NCBI RefSeq assembly: GCF_002993325.1
Contig: NZ_PVNO01000025.1
Span: 434,001-498,000, forward strand
Length of the DNA stretch: 64,000 bases
From: Alteromonas gracilis
GTDB lineage: Bacteria > Pseudomonadota > Gammaproteobacteria > Enterobacterales > Alteromonadaceae
Reading direction: 5' to 3'
In this document: positions 32,033-43,889 of the stretch, piece after piece
Layout: the number at the start of each line of letters is the position of its first letter
Numbering within the stretch: the stretch's first letter is position 1
Notes under the pieces: generated by a model
What the model was told of the DNA's origin: nothing
The model's input: only the letters and a program-made list of their open reading frames with translations
The model's database searches: none
Translations under genes and position numbers: made by a program

Positions 32033-32935
32033 ATGCGCAGAAACGTTAGTCTCATCTTTTTTTCTATATTCGCTGCTATTTTAACCGGTTGTGCACAAAC
32101 ACCACCTGTTTCAGAAAGGCCTCAAATGGGAAACTTGCTTTTAGCCGAGCCTGCGCCCGTTAATCCGCGTTCCGAAATGGCAATTGCCCGTTACAATCAA
32201 GTTTTAAGTAGTCCGGCGCTTTCCGATGAAGACAAAGCCGAGCTACATTTTCAACGTGGAATGCTCTATGACAGCGTTGGCTTAGGTGGCCTTGCTCAAT
32301 TTGATTACTCTCAGGCGATAAACTTAAAGCCTGACCTCGCTGAGGCCCATAATTCGATGGGCATTCATTACATTCAGCAAAACGATTTTCTTCAAGCCTA
32401 TGACGCATTCGACTCTACTTTAGAAATTAACCCGGATTATGATTTTGCATTTTTAAACCGGGGCATTGCGTTGTATTACGGCGGAAGAGCAGAGCTTGCA
32501 ATTACTGATTTAAACCGCTTCTTTGAAAAAGATGACACTGACCCGTTCCGTGCTCTATGGGCGTATTTTGCTCATCATGACGTGTCTGAGCTTGATGGAC
32601 AAACCTACTTAGCGTCTATTCGACCTACGCTAAACAATGACCATTGGGCAACAACGCTGGTGGATTTGTTTCTAGGTACCGTTAATGAAAATGACGTGCT
32701 TAATTCGTTGCTTGACGGAGTGAAAAGCCAAAAAGAGCTGACAGACAGATTATGCGAAGCGTATTTCTACTTGGGCAAATTCCACAGTCACCGCGGAAAC
32801 AGTGGCGTAGCGTCTAACTACTTTAAGCTAGCGCTTAGCACTAACGTTTTCGATTATGTTGAACACAGATACGCAAGAATGGAGCTTAATCGTTTGCGTG
32901 AGAACGCAGTAAGCACACCAGAAAACGAAGAGTAA
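32033..32935 (+). CDS. nlpI: TPR lipoprotein NlpI
   Basis: 300 residues. The signal peptide ends in a lipobox (AAILTGCAQ, Cys 20), and tetratricopeptide repeats follow (DKAELHFQRGMLYDSVGLGG, AEAHNSMGIHYIQQNDFLQA, DYDFAFLNRGIALYYGGRAE). NlpI is an outer-membrane adaptor that recruits peptidoglycan hydrolases and the Prc protease in E. coli. There it sits next to pnp; here about 21.5 kb lie between them. The next gene starts 12 bases after the stop. Confidence 0.88.
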   Translation: MRRNVSLIFFSIFAAILTGCAQTPPVSERPQMGNLLLAEPAPVNPRSEMAIARYNQVLSSPALSDEDKAELHFQRGMLYDSVGLGGLAQFDYSQAINLKPDLAEAHNSMGIHYIQQNDFLQAYDAFDSTLEINPDYDFAFLNRGIALYYGGRAELAITDLNRFFEKDDTDPFRALWAYFAHHDVSELDGQTYLASIRPTLNNDHWATTLVDLFLGTVNENDVLNSLLDGVKSQKELTDRLCEAYFYLGKFHSHRGNSGVASNYFKLALSTNVFDYVEHRYARMELNRLRENAVSTPENEE

Positions 32936-32947
32936 TAGACCTATAAT

Positions 32948-34546
32948 ATGCGAGGCCTATTTCTAGCCGTGTTCGCGCTGCTTATTGTTGCTGGCGACAG
33001 TGGGCGATATGCACCTCAACTTATCGCCAATGCATTAAGCGTGCTCCAACTGCCACGAATTAACGACGATTTAGTTGGAGTTGCAAAAACGCCAAATGAT
33101 CAAACGTCATCTTTGTCACACTCTTCTGCCAGTCAAACTACAGAAGCGCTCGCGTTACTCTGGTTGGCATCTAAGCAGGGCAGTGAGGTGGCGCAATCTG
33201 CGTTATTAATGCAATTTGAAAAGGCGCACGAAGAACAATTTGCCCCCCAAAACGGTATAGAAGAATCAACCGCTACTTATTATCTCGAAAAACTCGTCAA
33301 TCTTGAAAACGCAGATGCGGCATGGCTGCTTTATCAGATTCTAGGAGAGGAAGGCGCGTCTCAGCGCTTTATGCGCTTAGCGGCATTGGGTGATGTCGCT
33401 GAAGCTCAGCTTGCATTTGCAATGTCGACAGAATCACCAGAAAAGCGTGAAAAGTGGTTGATCCGGGCAGCTTCGCAAGATTACTTGCCTGCTCAAGCAG
33501 CATTGGCTGATTGGTATCTTTTGCATGGACAACAAGCCCTTGCAAAGCCTCTTTTAGCGGCAACAGCGACACTAGATATGCAAAGTGCTTTTAAGTATGC
33601 CCGATTACTGTGGGATGAGGGCGAATACTCAAAAGCCAAAGAACACTTCCAATTCGCTGCTGAAAAGGGTCACCTACAAGCAAAGAAAGCCTTAGAAGCG
33701 ACTGGCCTCTACACGCCATTCTCTGAAAGCCAAGCGATAAAACTTGCAGATTCATTTAGTTGGGAAAGCAAAGCAGATTGCCTGCAGCGGATACAGCCAT
33801 TTGCAACAAGCTTGGCCACGATTATGCGCGCGCACAGTCTTTATCAATCGTTTGAAAATGATGAGCGTTTAAAAGGGCTCTCTATCTGTCTTGCTCCACC
33901 AATTTGGCTTAAAGCCGACGTACTGCGCTGCAATCCAGACTTCAACAACACGGGCGTTTTAGGTTGTAATATCACGCCTTTAGCAAGTATTGCCAAAAAG
34001 CGTAAGTTTAGTCATGCCGTTGTTGTGGCAGAGCAAGGAAAAGCGAATGTTCAAAATGGGGTAATGTATTTAGATATCAGCGACGCATACTCGGTTTTCG
34101 TTCATGAACTGGCCCATTTCGCTGGCTTTGCTGATGAGTATCCTATTGGCAAAGGAATGGCGAAGAGACTGTGTGATGAAAACGATATCAGTGACTTTTC
34201 GCCCCCTAATCTCATTGTCGACTCGGAGTTCTGGTATGCGCCTTACGCCACGGTTAACAACTGGCTGGATATAGACCCTGCTACAATAATCGCGCGCGCT
34301 AAAACCTGTACAGTATTAGGGAAAAACAGCTATAAGCCAAGCCGACGGATCACTTTTATGGAGCATCACGACAGCGGTGTGATCCCTCCTTTATATCTTG
34401 TGCTTTGGCAACAGCAGCTCGAAAGACAAAATGTACAGCGACCTATATCGATGAATTTTTTTCAAGCCTTCCACAACAGTGGAAATCAAAAAGAAGCGGC
34501 ACACTGGTTAGCAGAATATGAAGCTTTTACGGGTTCTAAAGGGTAG
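32948..34546 (+). CDS. Sel1/TPR-repeat envelope protein with a zincin (HELAH) motif
   Basis: 532 residues. An N-terminal hydrophobic segment (LFLAVFALLIVAGDSG) suggests export. Residues ~65-255 hold Sel1-type repeats (LALLWLASKQGSEVAQSALL, YLPAQAALADWYLLHGQQAL, YSKAKEHFQFAAEKGHLQAK). The C-terminal half has HELAHFAGFADEY, i.e. H386-E387-x-x-H390-x-x-G393-x-x-D396-E397, a met-zincin-like zinc protease pattern. It follows nlpI by 12 bases, and NlpI is itself a protease adaptor, so a shared envelope role is plausible (inference). Confidence 0.65.
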   Translation: MRGLFLAVFALLIVAGDSGRYAPQLIANALSVLQLPRINDDLVGVAKTPNDQTSSLSHSSASQTTEALALLWLASKQGSEVAQSALLMQFEKAHEEQFAPQNGIEESTATYYLEKLVNLENADAAWLLYQILGEEGASQRFMRLAALGDVAEAQLAFAMSTESPEKREKWLIRAASQDYLPAQAALADWYLLHGQQALAKPLLAATATLDMQSAFKYARLLWDEGEYSKAKEHFQFAAEKGHLQAKKALEATGLYTPFSESQAIKLADSFSWESKADCLQRIQPFATSLATIMRAHSLYQSFENDERLKGLSICLAPPIWLKADVLRCNPDFNNTGVLGCNITPLASIAKKRKFSHAVVVAEQGKANVQNGVMYLDISDAYSVFVHELAHFAGFADEYPIGKGMAKRLCDENDISDFSPPNLIVDSEFWYAPYATVNNWLDIDPATIIARAKTCTVLGKNSYKPSRRITFMEHHDSGVIPPLYLVLWQQQLERQNVQRPISMNFFQAFHNSGNQKEAAHWLAEYEAFTGSKG

Positions 34547-34676
34547 CTAACCTGTTTTTCAATAGCAGCAAATGCGCCTCATATTCACTTAAATAAGTAA
34601 ATAAATATAGGCGCAATATTTTCTAGCTTTCTAATTGAATGTGTTCGTAACCATTTTTGATACGAGACGTGTGGTC

Positions 34677-35414
34677 TTAGTCGTGAAGGGTATGCTTAAG
34701 TTCGCGAACCCACATAGACGTAGCGCCGCAAATTGCCACTGGCATTACAATAAAGTTAACCACAGGTATAAGAGAAAAAACATTAACCATCATTCCGAAG
34801 GTCATCGCTTTGCCTTTGTGTTCGCCTAAGTGCAAACGCATACGAGTAAAATCTACCTTGTGATTATCGTAAGGATAATCGCAGTATTGAATAGCCATCA
34901 TCCATGCGTTAAATAAAAACCACAGTATTTGACCGATGACGGGGAGAAAGAAAAATAATAGTAAAAAGCCAATGGCGCGAGGCACGTACCAGATGAATTT
35001 TGTGAATTCTCGGCCTACGGTGCGAGGAATATCTTTAACCAAAGACATTACGCCTTCATCGCCTAGGTCTTGACCAGTTAAATGTCGCTCTACTTTTTCT
35101 GATAGCACCCCATTGAAAGGTGCGGCTATCCAATTAGCGAGGGTGCCAAAAATAAGCGCGAAAATTAAGAGTACGCTGATTACCGCTAAGGGCCACAAGA
35201 AAAAGCTGATTGCTGTTTTTATCCAACCCAACCATTCTGGGACAAGGTCTATAACATAGGCAATGCCCATTTCTATCTGGCCAAATAAGAAATAAAAGGC
35301 CACGGAAAACAGCACTAAGTTGATGGTAAGAGGCACAAAAACAAAACGCTTAAGCCCTTTGGTTTTAATAAGCGAGAAGCCTTCAAAAAAATAATGTACA
35401 CCACCTGAACTCAT
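34677..35414 (-). CDS. cysZ: Sulfate transporter CysZ
   Basis: 245 residues, four main spans. Conserved CysZ stretches: SGGVHYFFEGFSLIKTKGLK at the start, FGTLANWIAAPFNGVLSEKV, AWMMAIQYCDYPYDNHKVDF and LIPVVNFIVMPVAICGATSM. Mediates sulfate uptake for cysteine synthesis. ATG 35414 is used (AAAAGGAG upstream); the frame is open to 35498 but the extra residues do not match the family. Divergent from smc, sharing a 240-base control region. Confidence 0.9.
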   Translation of the reverse strand: MSSGGVHYFFEGFSLIKTKGLKRFVFVPLTINLVLFSVAFYFLFGQIEMGIAYVIDLVPEWLGWIKTAISFFLWPLAVISVLLIFALIFGTLANWIAAPFNGVLSEKVERHLTGQDLGDEGVMSLVKDIPRTVGREFTKFIWYVPRAIGFLLLFFFLPVIGQILWFLFNAWMMAIQYCDYPYDNHKVDFTRMRLHLGEHKGKAMTFGMMVNVFSLIPVVNFIVMPVAICGATSMWVRELKHTLHD

Positions 35415-35655
35415 TCCTACTCCTTTTGCGTGAAAACGCCACGTTTTATGACTATCTGCTTTATCATACGCGCAAGGCGCAAACTCTGCCTCACTCACTT
35501 AAATGGTAATTGTTACAAGCTGTTAGATTTGGTAGAGTCGAAACATAATAACAAAAGAATCTTACGTGTGATTGCATCATTCCAAATTCGTCAGCTTTTT
35601 CGTTCGTACTTCTTGCTCTTTCGGCCGCTGACTCTGTTTTACAGAGGAATGATGT

Positions 35656-38600
35656 ATGCGACTTAAAAAGATAAAGCTCGCGGGTTTTAAATCCTTCGTC
35701 GAGCCCACTACCATTCCTTTCCCCGGTGAAATGACGGCTATTGTTGGCCCTAATGGATGCGGGAAATCAAACGTTATCGACGCCGTTCGCTGGGTTTTAG
35801 GAGAGAGTTCCGCAAAAAACTTGCGTGGTGACGCTATGACCGACGTGATTTTTAACGGCTCATCTTCCCGTAAGCCGGTCGGGCAATGCAGTGTCGAACT
35901 CGTTTTCGATAATAGCGCGGGGCGTATAGCCGGTGAATTTGCCAATTATAATGAGTTGTCTGTTAAACGTTTAGTTACACGCGATGCTACTTCTACCTAT
36001 TTTCTTAACGGCACCAAATGCCGCAGACGGGACGTAACGGATCTGTTTTTGGGAACAGGGTTAGGACCACGTTCTTATGCCATTATTGAACAAGGCATGA
36101 TTTCACGGCTAATTGAGTCTAAACCACAGGATCTCCGCGTTTTCATTGAAGAAGCCGCAGGCGTTTCAAAGTATAAAGAACGTCGCAGAGAAACTGAAAA
36201 TCGCATAAGGCACACACAAGATAATCTTGAACGATTGAATGATGTTCGTGATGAACTTGGCAAACAGCTTGAGAAACTACAGCGGCAAGCTGCCGCTGCT
36301 ACCCGTTATAAAACACTACGAGCACAAGCCAGAGAACTCAAAGGTCAGCTAGCGGCTATCCGCTTTCTAAAAAATAGTGAACACATAGAAGCGTTACAAA
36401 AGCAGCAGCAAGCCCTCCAGCTTGAAGTTGATGACTTAGTTGCAAGGTTACAAGGTGACGAGGCAGGGCTTGAGTCATACAAAGTTAAGCAGGTAGAAAC
36501 CAAACAGATTATTGATGATCTGCAGCAACAGCTTTTTACAACTAGCAATGCGATAACCCGTCTTGAGCAAAATGCGCTTCATGCTAAACAGCGTAAAGTG
36601 CAGGTAGAGCAAGAGTTAGCACGAATTAGCGAGCAGCATGAAGTGCTCAACCAATCCATTGAGGAAGCGCAAGAGGCACTTGCAGTATCAAGCGAGGCGC
36701 TAGAAAGTATTGAACCCGAAATTGCGTTGAAAGAAGCTGAATTAGAAAGCGCGAAAGAGCGGTTCGAAGATGCTGAGCAAGCGCTGAGAGAATTTAACGC
36801 AAAAGCCCGAGAGCAAGAGCAAACTTACAATCAACTGCGACAAAATGTGCAGCAGTGTCACAGCCAAATTCAGTCGACAATGAGCATGCAGCTGCGAACA
36901 TCGCAGCGAATCAGTGAAATAAACGATGAATTAACACAGATAAATAACGAAGATTATACGAATCAAATTGCGTTGTTGACCGGTCAATGTGAAGAAATTG
37001 AACTTGAGATAGAAGAGATTCAAGCCTCGCTCGGTGCTGTAGACGAGATGTCCTCAAATCAAAAAGCTCAGGTTAAGGAATTGGAATTGACGCTTCGCGA
37101 GGCGCAGGGAAAGCTGCAAACAGCACGCTCGACTATGGCTGCACTCGAAGCGCTTCAACAAGATGCGACTCATAATGACGATACTCGTCTTGAGGGTATC
37201 GAAAAGCTGTGGCAACAATTTCAGCCTAAAGAGAGCTTAGCACCTTGTGTCGAAGCCATACTACAACATGTAAAAGACCCAGTTGTTGCAACGAGCCACA
37301 GTATTGAGGCGCTTCTTAGTCAACAAGAAAGCTTGCCCAGCGGAATAAAAGTTTTTTCGAATTCGGCGTTTGTTACCAACGCAAAATCAGGTTCACTGGC
37401 GAGCGCGTTAGTTAATGAAGTTAGTGAGCAAGGTGGAAGCCCTCAAAACAACGTGTTGTCGCGCAATCGCGTGCCGGCATTTTTTAATGATATTTATCTT
37501 TGCGAAAATGATGAGGAACTTACCTCTCTAATTAATAGCGTTACTGATGATGGTAAAAAGCTGCATTCCTATTTTTCAAAGGGGTTTACTAGCTTCATTT
37601 CTCCATCAGGACTATGGGCAAGTGAGCAATGGGTTGTGAAGCCTGGTGAGGTGAATGACGGTGCATTGCAAAGGGCAAATAAAATTCAGGCACTTGGTTC
37701 TACTGTTGAGGCTACCGAGCATCTAATCGCGGAAGTTGAAGTGTCACTGAATAACGCGCAGGATTCACTTGCAGAAACTGAGGCACAAGCCCTATCACTC
37801 AAACGCAATATAAGTGAAAAAGAAAATCAGCTTACCCAGTTAAAGAACAAGCTATCACTGCTTGAAATGCAGCAAGAACAGCAGTCTTCACGTACTACAA
37901 AGCTTAATGAGGAACGTGAGAAGCAAGAAATTATGCTAGCTAAAGAAGAGGAGCAACTTGCGCAACTTTCGGAAAAGCTAGAGCTTCAAGAAGCACAAAT
38001 TCTTGAACATGAAGTGCACATTGATGAAGTGAACACCAAGCGTGAAGCTAATGAGCGAAACACCACAGAACTGCGCGCTTTGGTAGACTCACTTACCTCG
38101 CAAAATCATGAGCTTGCGCTTAAAAAACAGCAGCTAGAAAATCATCAAAATCTATACAGTCAACAGGTTACACGTAACCTTCAGCAGCGCGAAGAATACA
38201 TCACAAATAAAGATAGGTTAATGCAGGAGCTCACTCAGCTTACTTCGCCACAGGAAGTGCAAGCGGCCGAGCTTCAATCGTTGCTTGATAGTAAAGCGGA
38301 ACTTGAAGAAATGCGGCGCACAAAGCAAGCGGCGCTAGACGATATAGAACAGTGGCTACGTGAGGCTGAAAAAGGCCACCAATTGCTTGGAAAAGATATC
38401 CAGGCGCGCCAAACCAACATCGATAAACTTAATATAGATATTGAAGGGTATCGAGTTCGCGCGAACACTATTTTGGAGCAGCTTAATGAAACTCAGCAAT
38501 CACTAAAAAGTATCCTTGAAACGCTACCAGATGATGCGGAGGAAACGCGGTGGCAGGACGACCTTGAAAGAACCCAAGCAAATCTACAGCGTTTAGGCGC

Positions 38601-39207
38601 AGTCAATCTAGCCGCGGTGGAAGAATATGAAACCCAGTTTGAGCGAAAATCTCATCTAGATACTCAGCATAACGATTTAACCGAAGCGCTTGAAACCTTG
38701 CAGTCAGCTATTCGTAAAATCGATAAAGAGACGCGCACTCGCTTCTCTGCAACATTTGAGCAAGTAAACGAAGATTTGAAATCACTCTTTCCAAAAGTGT
38801 TTGGTGGGGGCTCTGCTTATCTTGCGTTAACCGATGACGATTTACTTGAAACGGGTGTGACTATAATGGCTCGCCCTCCCGGTAAGAAAAATAGTACGAT
38901 TCACCTTTTAAGCGGTGGAGAAAAAGCGTTAACCGCTTTATCATTGGTGTTTGCTATTTTTAGATTAAATCCAGCACCATTTTGTTTGTTGGATGAAGTA
39001 GATGCACCATTGGATGATGCAAATGTAGGGCGCTTTTGTAACCTAGTGTCAGAGATGTCACAAACAGTGCAGTTTATTTATATCACCCATAATAAAATAG
39101 CGATGGAAATGGCAAGTCACCTTACCGGTGTAACCATGGCGGAACCTGGTGTTTCTCGCATGGTAGCGGTAGATGTTGACGAAGCTGTCGCCTTCGCAGA
39201 AGCATAA
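35656..39207 (+). CDS. smc: Chromosome partition protein SMC
   Basis: 1183 residues, a full-length bacterial SMC. The N-terminal head has Walker A GPNGCGKSN (31-39) and RGDAMTDVIFNGS. Long coiled coils flank a hinge around residues ~520-660. The C-terminal head has the signature LLSGGEKALTALSL and Walker B FCLLDEVDAPLDD. With ScpA/ScpB it folds and separates chromosomes; many gammaproteobacteria use MukBEF instead, so the presence of SMC is informative about the lineage. zipA follows after 20 bases. Confidence 0.95.
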   Translation: MRLKKIKLAGFKSFVEPTTIPFPGEMTAIVGPNGCGKSNVIDAVRWVLGESSAKNLRGDAMTDVIFNGSSSRKPVGQCSVELVFDNSAGRIAGEFANYNELSVKRLVTRDATSTYFLNGTKCRRRDVTDLFLGTGLGPRSYAIIEQGMISRLIESKPQDLRVFIEEAAGVSKYKERRRETENRIRHTQDNLERLNDVRDELGKQLEKLQRQAAAATRYKTLRAQARELKGQLAAIRFLKNSEHIEALQKQQQALQLEVDDLVARLQGDEAGLESYKVKQVETKQIIDDLQQQLFTTSNAITRLEQNALHAKQRKVQVEQELARISEQHEVLNQSIEEAQEALAVSSEALESIEPEIALKEAELESAKERFEDAEQALREFNAKAREQEQTYNQLRQNVQQCHSQIQSTMSMQLRTSQRISEINDELTQINNEDYTNQIALLTGQCEEIELEIEEIQASLGAVDEMSSNQKAQVKELELTLREAQGKLQTARSTMAALEALQQDATHNDDTRLEGIEKLWQQFQPKESLAPCVEAILQHVKDPVVATSHSIEALLSQQESLPSGIKVFSNSAFVTNAKSGSLASALVNEVSEQGGSPQNNVLSRNRVPAFFNDIYLCENDEELTSLINSVTDDGKKLHSYFSKGFTSFISPSGLWASEQWVVKPGEVNDGALQRANKIQALGSTVEATEHLIAEVEVSLNNAQDSLAETEAQALSLKRNISEKENQLTQLKNKLSLLEMQQEQQSSRTTKLNEEREKQEIMLAKEEEQLAQLSEKLELQEAQILEHEVHIDEVNTKREANERNTTELRALVDSLTSQNHELALKKQQLENHQNLYSQQVTRNLQQREEYITNKDRLMQELTQLTSPQEVQAAELQSLLDSKAELEEMRRTKQAALDDIEQWLREAEKGHQLLGKDIQARQTNIDKLNIDIEGYRVRANTILEQLNETQQSLKSILETLPDDAEETRWQDDLERTQANLQRLGAVNLAAVEEYETQFERKSHLDTQHNDLTEALETLQSAIRKIDKETRTRFSATFEQVNEDLKSLFPKVFGGGSAYLALTDDDLLETGVTIMARPPGKKNSTIHLLSGGEKALTALSLVFAIFRLNPAPFCLLDEVDAPLDDANVGRFCNLVSEMSQTVQFIYITHNKIAMEMASHLTGVTMAEPGVSRMVAVDVDEAVAFAEA

Positions 39208-39227
39208 CAAAGGGCGAAAGAAATTAA

Positions 39228-40781
39228 ATGGAAGATCAATTACGTCTATTTTTACTCCTAGGGGGCACGGTATTCATTATTGCAGTGCTAGCCCACGGTA
39301 TTTGGAAAATTCGTAAAAACAGTAAGCCAGCTGCAAAAGAGCGGTTAGAGCCAAGACAATGGCAGGATGCTGATGATAACGATGTCGATTCAGAATCGCA
39401 GGAGGGCTTTGACGAGCTAGGAATTGGTGCAGTAAGAGTTGTTGGACAACCAGAAGATGCGAAAAGCGCGTCGTCAAATGCTTATAACGACGATGAACGT
39501 TTAGTTGAGCATGACGTGGTTGATGCAGACCTTCATACAAAAGCGCCGCAATCTGAATCATCTAGCGCTTATAAAGAGACGATTACCGGCGAAAGCCGAG
39601 AAGACGCTGTAGGCGATGGGGACAAAAACAAGCCCTCTAATCAACCTCACAAAGCGCCGCAACCTGATGAGCCAAAACTTTATGGGTCTGTGGTCACCAA
39701 TCCAAAGCCTCACATGAAGGGGGTGTCCCGTTCTGCAGATACCTTATCGAGTGACGGTAGTGGAACTGCATTTCCAGAACCTCCAGGTTTTCTACTTCGG
39801 GAAGGTGCGGATGAAGAGGTTTCAACACCGACTCAAGGTGTAACATCAGCTGAACAAAGTAACTGTAACGCAGAATCAGACAATGTACCTGGTACTTCAG
39901 ACAGCGAATTCCATCATTTACAAGGCAATACTGCTTCGACAGGCGAATACGCTGATACTCAAAGTGAAAAGCCCCGTGAAGAGCAACGCAGAGCGGCGCA
40001 AAAGTTTTACATTGATCCTACGGTTGAAGAAGAATTGGTAGACACTGCTCCACCTGCAAGAAATGAGAGGGAAGTGGCTGACTTCAGTTTAGATGCGCCT
40101 GAAGAGCCTCATAAACCAAGTGATGCGCAACAAGAAAATGAACAGCCAAGGCGTTTTGCGCGTAGCAAGCGCAGTAAATCGCCAATTAGAAGACGGGAAG
40201 AGCCAAACTTTGGCGACGATCAGATGCGCATAGACTTCGACACCAGCGAAGAAAATATCTCTGACTATGAACGAGGTAGCTTCAATGCAAATGGCACTGA
40301 AAACACAGAGAATGGAAGTTCAGCGTCTAAGGGCAAGTCGTCTAGTATTGACCCTGAAGTTTTGGTATTAAACGTTAGAACCCCAGAAGGTGAACCAATT
40401 TCTGGCGCTGCATTGTTACCCATGTTACTTACGCTTGGATTCAAATTTGGCGACCAAGATATATTCCATCGTCACGTTAACTCTAACGGTAAGGGGCCTG
40501 TATTATTTAGCTTAGCCAATATGTTTAAACCTGGGGTATTTGATATCGATAACCTTGAAACGTTTGAAACCCAAGGTGTTTCCTTATTCATGATTCTACC
40601 TATCGAAGGCGATCCGCATCAGGTGTTTAATATGATGCATAATGCGGCACGTAAACTAGCCGATGAATTTGGCGCTCAGGTTTTAGATGGAAGACGTAGC
40701 GTTTTAACTAAACAGGGTTTGCAGCAATATGTTGAGAAAATTCGTGAGTTTGAACGCAAACGAATGATCTCCCGTAATTAG
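39228..40781 (+). CDS. zipA: Cell division protein ZipA
   Basis: 517 residues. One N-terminal anchor (LFLLLGGTVFIIAVLAHGIW) with the usual R/K-rich follow-on, a very long acidic, Ser/Glu/Pro-rich disordered linker (~50-370) and the C-terminal FtsZ-binding domain (~378-510: VLVLNVRTPEGEPISGAALL, LEEG-equivalent replaced by FGDQDIFHRH, then NMMHNAARKLADEFGAQVLD). It tethers FtsZ to the membrane. It is much longer than the E. coli protein (328 aa) because of the linker. smc-zipA-ligA order is conserved in relatives. Confidence 0.9.
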   Translation: MEDQLRLFLLLGGTVFIIAVLAHGIWKIRKNSKPAAKERLEPRQWQDADDNDVDSESQEGFDELGIGAVRVVGQPEDAKSASSNAYNDDERLVEHDVVDADLHTKAPQSESSSAYKETITGESREDAVGDGDKNKPSNQPHKAPQPDEPKLYGSVVTNPKPHMKGVSRSADTLSSDGSGTAFPEPPGFLLREGADEEVSTPTQGVTSAEQSNCNAESDNVPGTSDSEFHHLQGNTASTGEYADTQSEKPREEQRRAAQKFYIDPTVEEELVDTAPPARNEREVADFSLDAPEEPHKPSDAQQENEQPRRFARSKRSKSPIRRREEPNFGDDQMRIDFDTSEENISDYERGSFNANGTENTENGSSASKGKSSSIDPEVLVLNVRTPEGEPISGAALLPMLLTLGFKFGDQDIFHRHVNSNGKGPVLFSLANMFKPGVFDIDNLETFETQGVSLFMILPIEGDPHQVFNMMHNAARKLADEFGAQVLDGRRSVLTKQGLQQYVEKIREFERKRMISRN

Positions 40782-40819
40782 CTTACCTAAACGCTATTTT
40801 TTGCGCTTTCACTACGCTC

Positions 40820-40848
40820 AAGGACTTGGCTTATACCCAAGTCCTTTT
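40820..40848 (+). terminator. Rho-independent terminator after zipA
   Basis: AAGGACTTGG (40820-40829) pairs perfectly with CCAAGTCCTT (40837-40846) around a 7-base loop, followed by two more Ts. It suggests that ligA also uses its own promoter in the ~165 bases that follow. Confidence 0.75.
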
Positions 40849-40993
40849 CAATTAGATTGAGCGAAAGAGTGGCTGATTCATTCTCACTTTTAGTGGAATG
40901 ACGCTAGCGCGTTGTTATTGGTGCCTGAAAAAAATAAATCGTTGTCTCAAGTTATTTCAAAAGACAACACCCTGTAAAACTCTCAATTATTAA

Positions 40994-43045
<2,052 letters not shown>

Positions 43046-43052
43046 TCTGACG

Positions 43053-43081
43053 TGCCCTTTATGAGTTTTTTGTAAAGGGCA
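43053..43081. repeat. Perfect hairpin just after ligA
   Basis: TGCCCTTTA (43053-43061) and TAAAGGGCA (43073-43081) form a 9-bp perfect stem with an 11-base loop. No T-run follows, so it may be an RNA-stability element rather than a terminator. Confidence 0.5.
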
Positions 43082-43158
43082 TAGAGAGTAATCCGAAGAT
43101 ATCAATTTCGAAAGTGCCCATATCGAAAGGGCTTATCAGTGAATCTGATTTCATCATA

Positions 43159-43189
43159 AAAAACGCCACTTCAATGAAGTGGCGTTTTT
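43159..43189. terminator. Bidirectional terminator between ligA and the DUF2062 gene
   Basis: AAAAACGCCACTTC (43159-43172), loop AAT, GAAGTGGCGTTTTT (43176-43189). The A-run and T-run at the two feet allow it to act on both strands, for ligA and for the convergent minus-strand gene. Confidence 0.9.
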
Positions 43190-43254
43190 ATTTATCCGGT
43201 GATGAAATACACCTTAAACCTTAAGGTCTAACAATATTTTAGTAAGGTAATGGT

Positions 43255-43782
43255 TTAACTTGCTTGCTGACTACGCAATTGACGACGTCTTTCCCATGCC
43301 TTTTTAACTTGAAAGCGCCAAACCCAATTTAACGAAAAATATCCCGCCAAGCCAAACACCACCGAGCAAATACCACAGCCCACTAAAAATGCCGGCCCTA
43401 TAGTATTAATACTTTCCACTACCCAATGCCAGCTGAACTGGAATTCAAAGTGTTCAGGTTTGGTCCCAAGTACAGTAGTTCCAACTTTGTATGCGCCGTA
43501 AAATATAGGAGGAATAGTGAAGGGATTAGTTATCCATACGGTTGCCACGGAAAGCGGTAAATTCACTCGAAAAGGAATGGCTAAACCAGCAGAAAGCCAC
43601 ATCTGAAAAGGCACTGGCCAGAACGCGAAGAATAGACCGATTCCAAAAGCGCCAGCCGCTGAACGCCGATTTAGGTGCCATAAATTAGGCTCGTGTAGGA
43701 CGCTTCCGAATATTTTTAAAGCTTTGTTTTGCTTGATGCTTTGATGGCTTGGCAAAAAACGTCGAATAAATTTCTTAGGCAT
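43255..43782 (-). CDS. DUF2062-family membrane protein
   Basis: 175 residues. The family core is visible: LNRRSAAGAFGIGLFFAFWP, VPFQMWLSAGLAIPFRVNLP and TVWITNPFTIPPIFYGAYKV, with two or three spans and a basic C-terminus. Function unknown; the family often lies near comEC or lipid A genes, as here. ATG 43782 matches the usual start (MPKKFIRRFLPSH); the frame is open further up. Confidence 0.85.
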   Translation of the reverse strand: MPKKFIRRFLPSHQSIKQNKALKIFGSVLHEPNLWHLNRRSAAGAFGIGLFFAFWPVPFQMWLSAGLAIPFRVNLPLSVATVWITNPFTIPPIFYGAYKVGTTVLGTKPEHFEFQFSWHWVVESINTIGPAFLVGCGICSVVFGLAGYFSLNWVWRFQVKKAWERRRQLRSQQAS

Positions 43783-43889
43783 AAATATCAATGCATCTCG
43801 AAAAAAAATCAAAAAAGACAGAACATGGACCAATACTGCGTGTTTTTACTTAAACCATATCCGATAACTAGAAGTTCCTACGTAAAAAC

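Noticed and set aside
34635..34829. Plus-strand ORF opposite cysZ
   Set aside because: It lies antisense over the conserved cysZ C-terminus and reads as low-complexity basic sequence.
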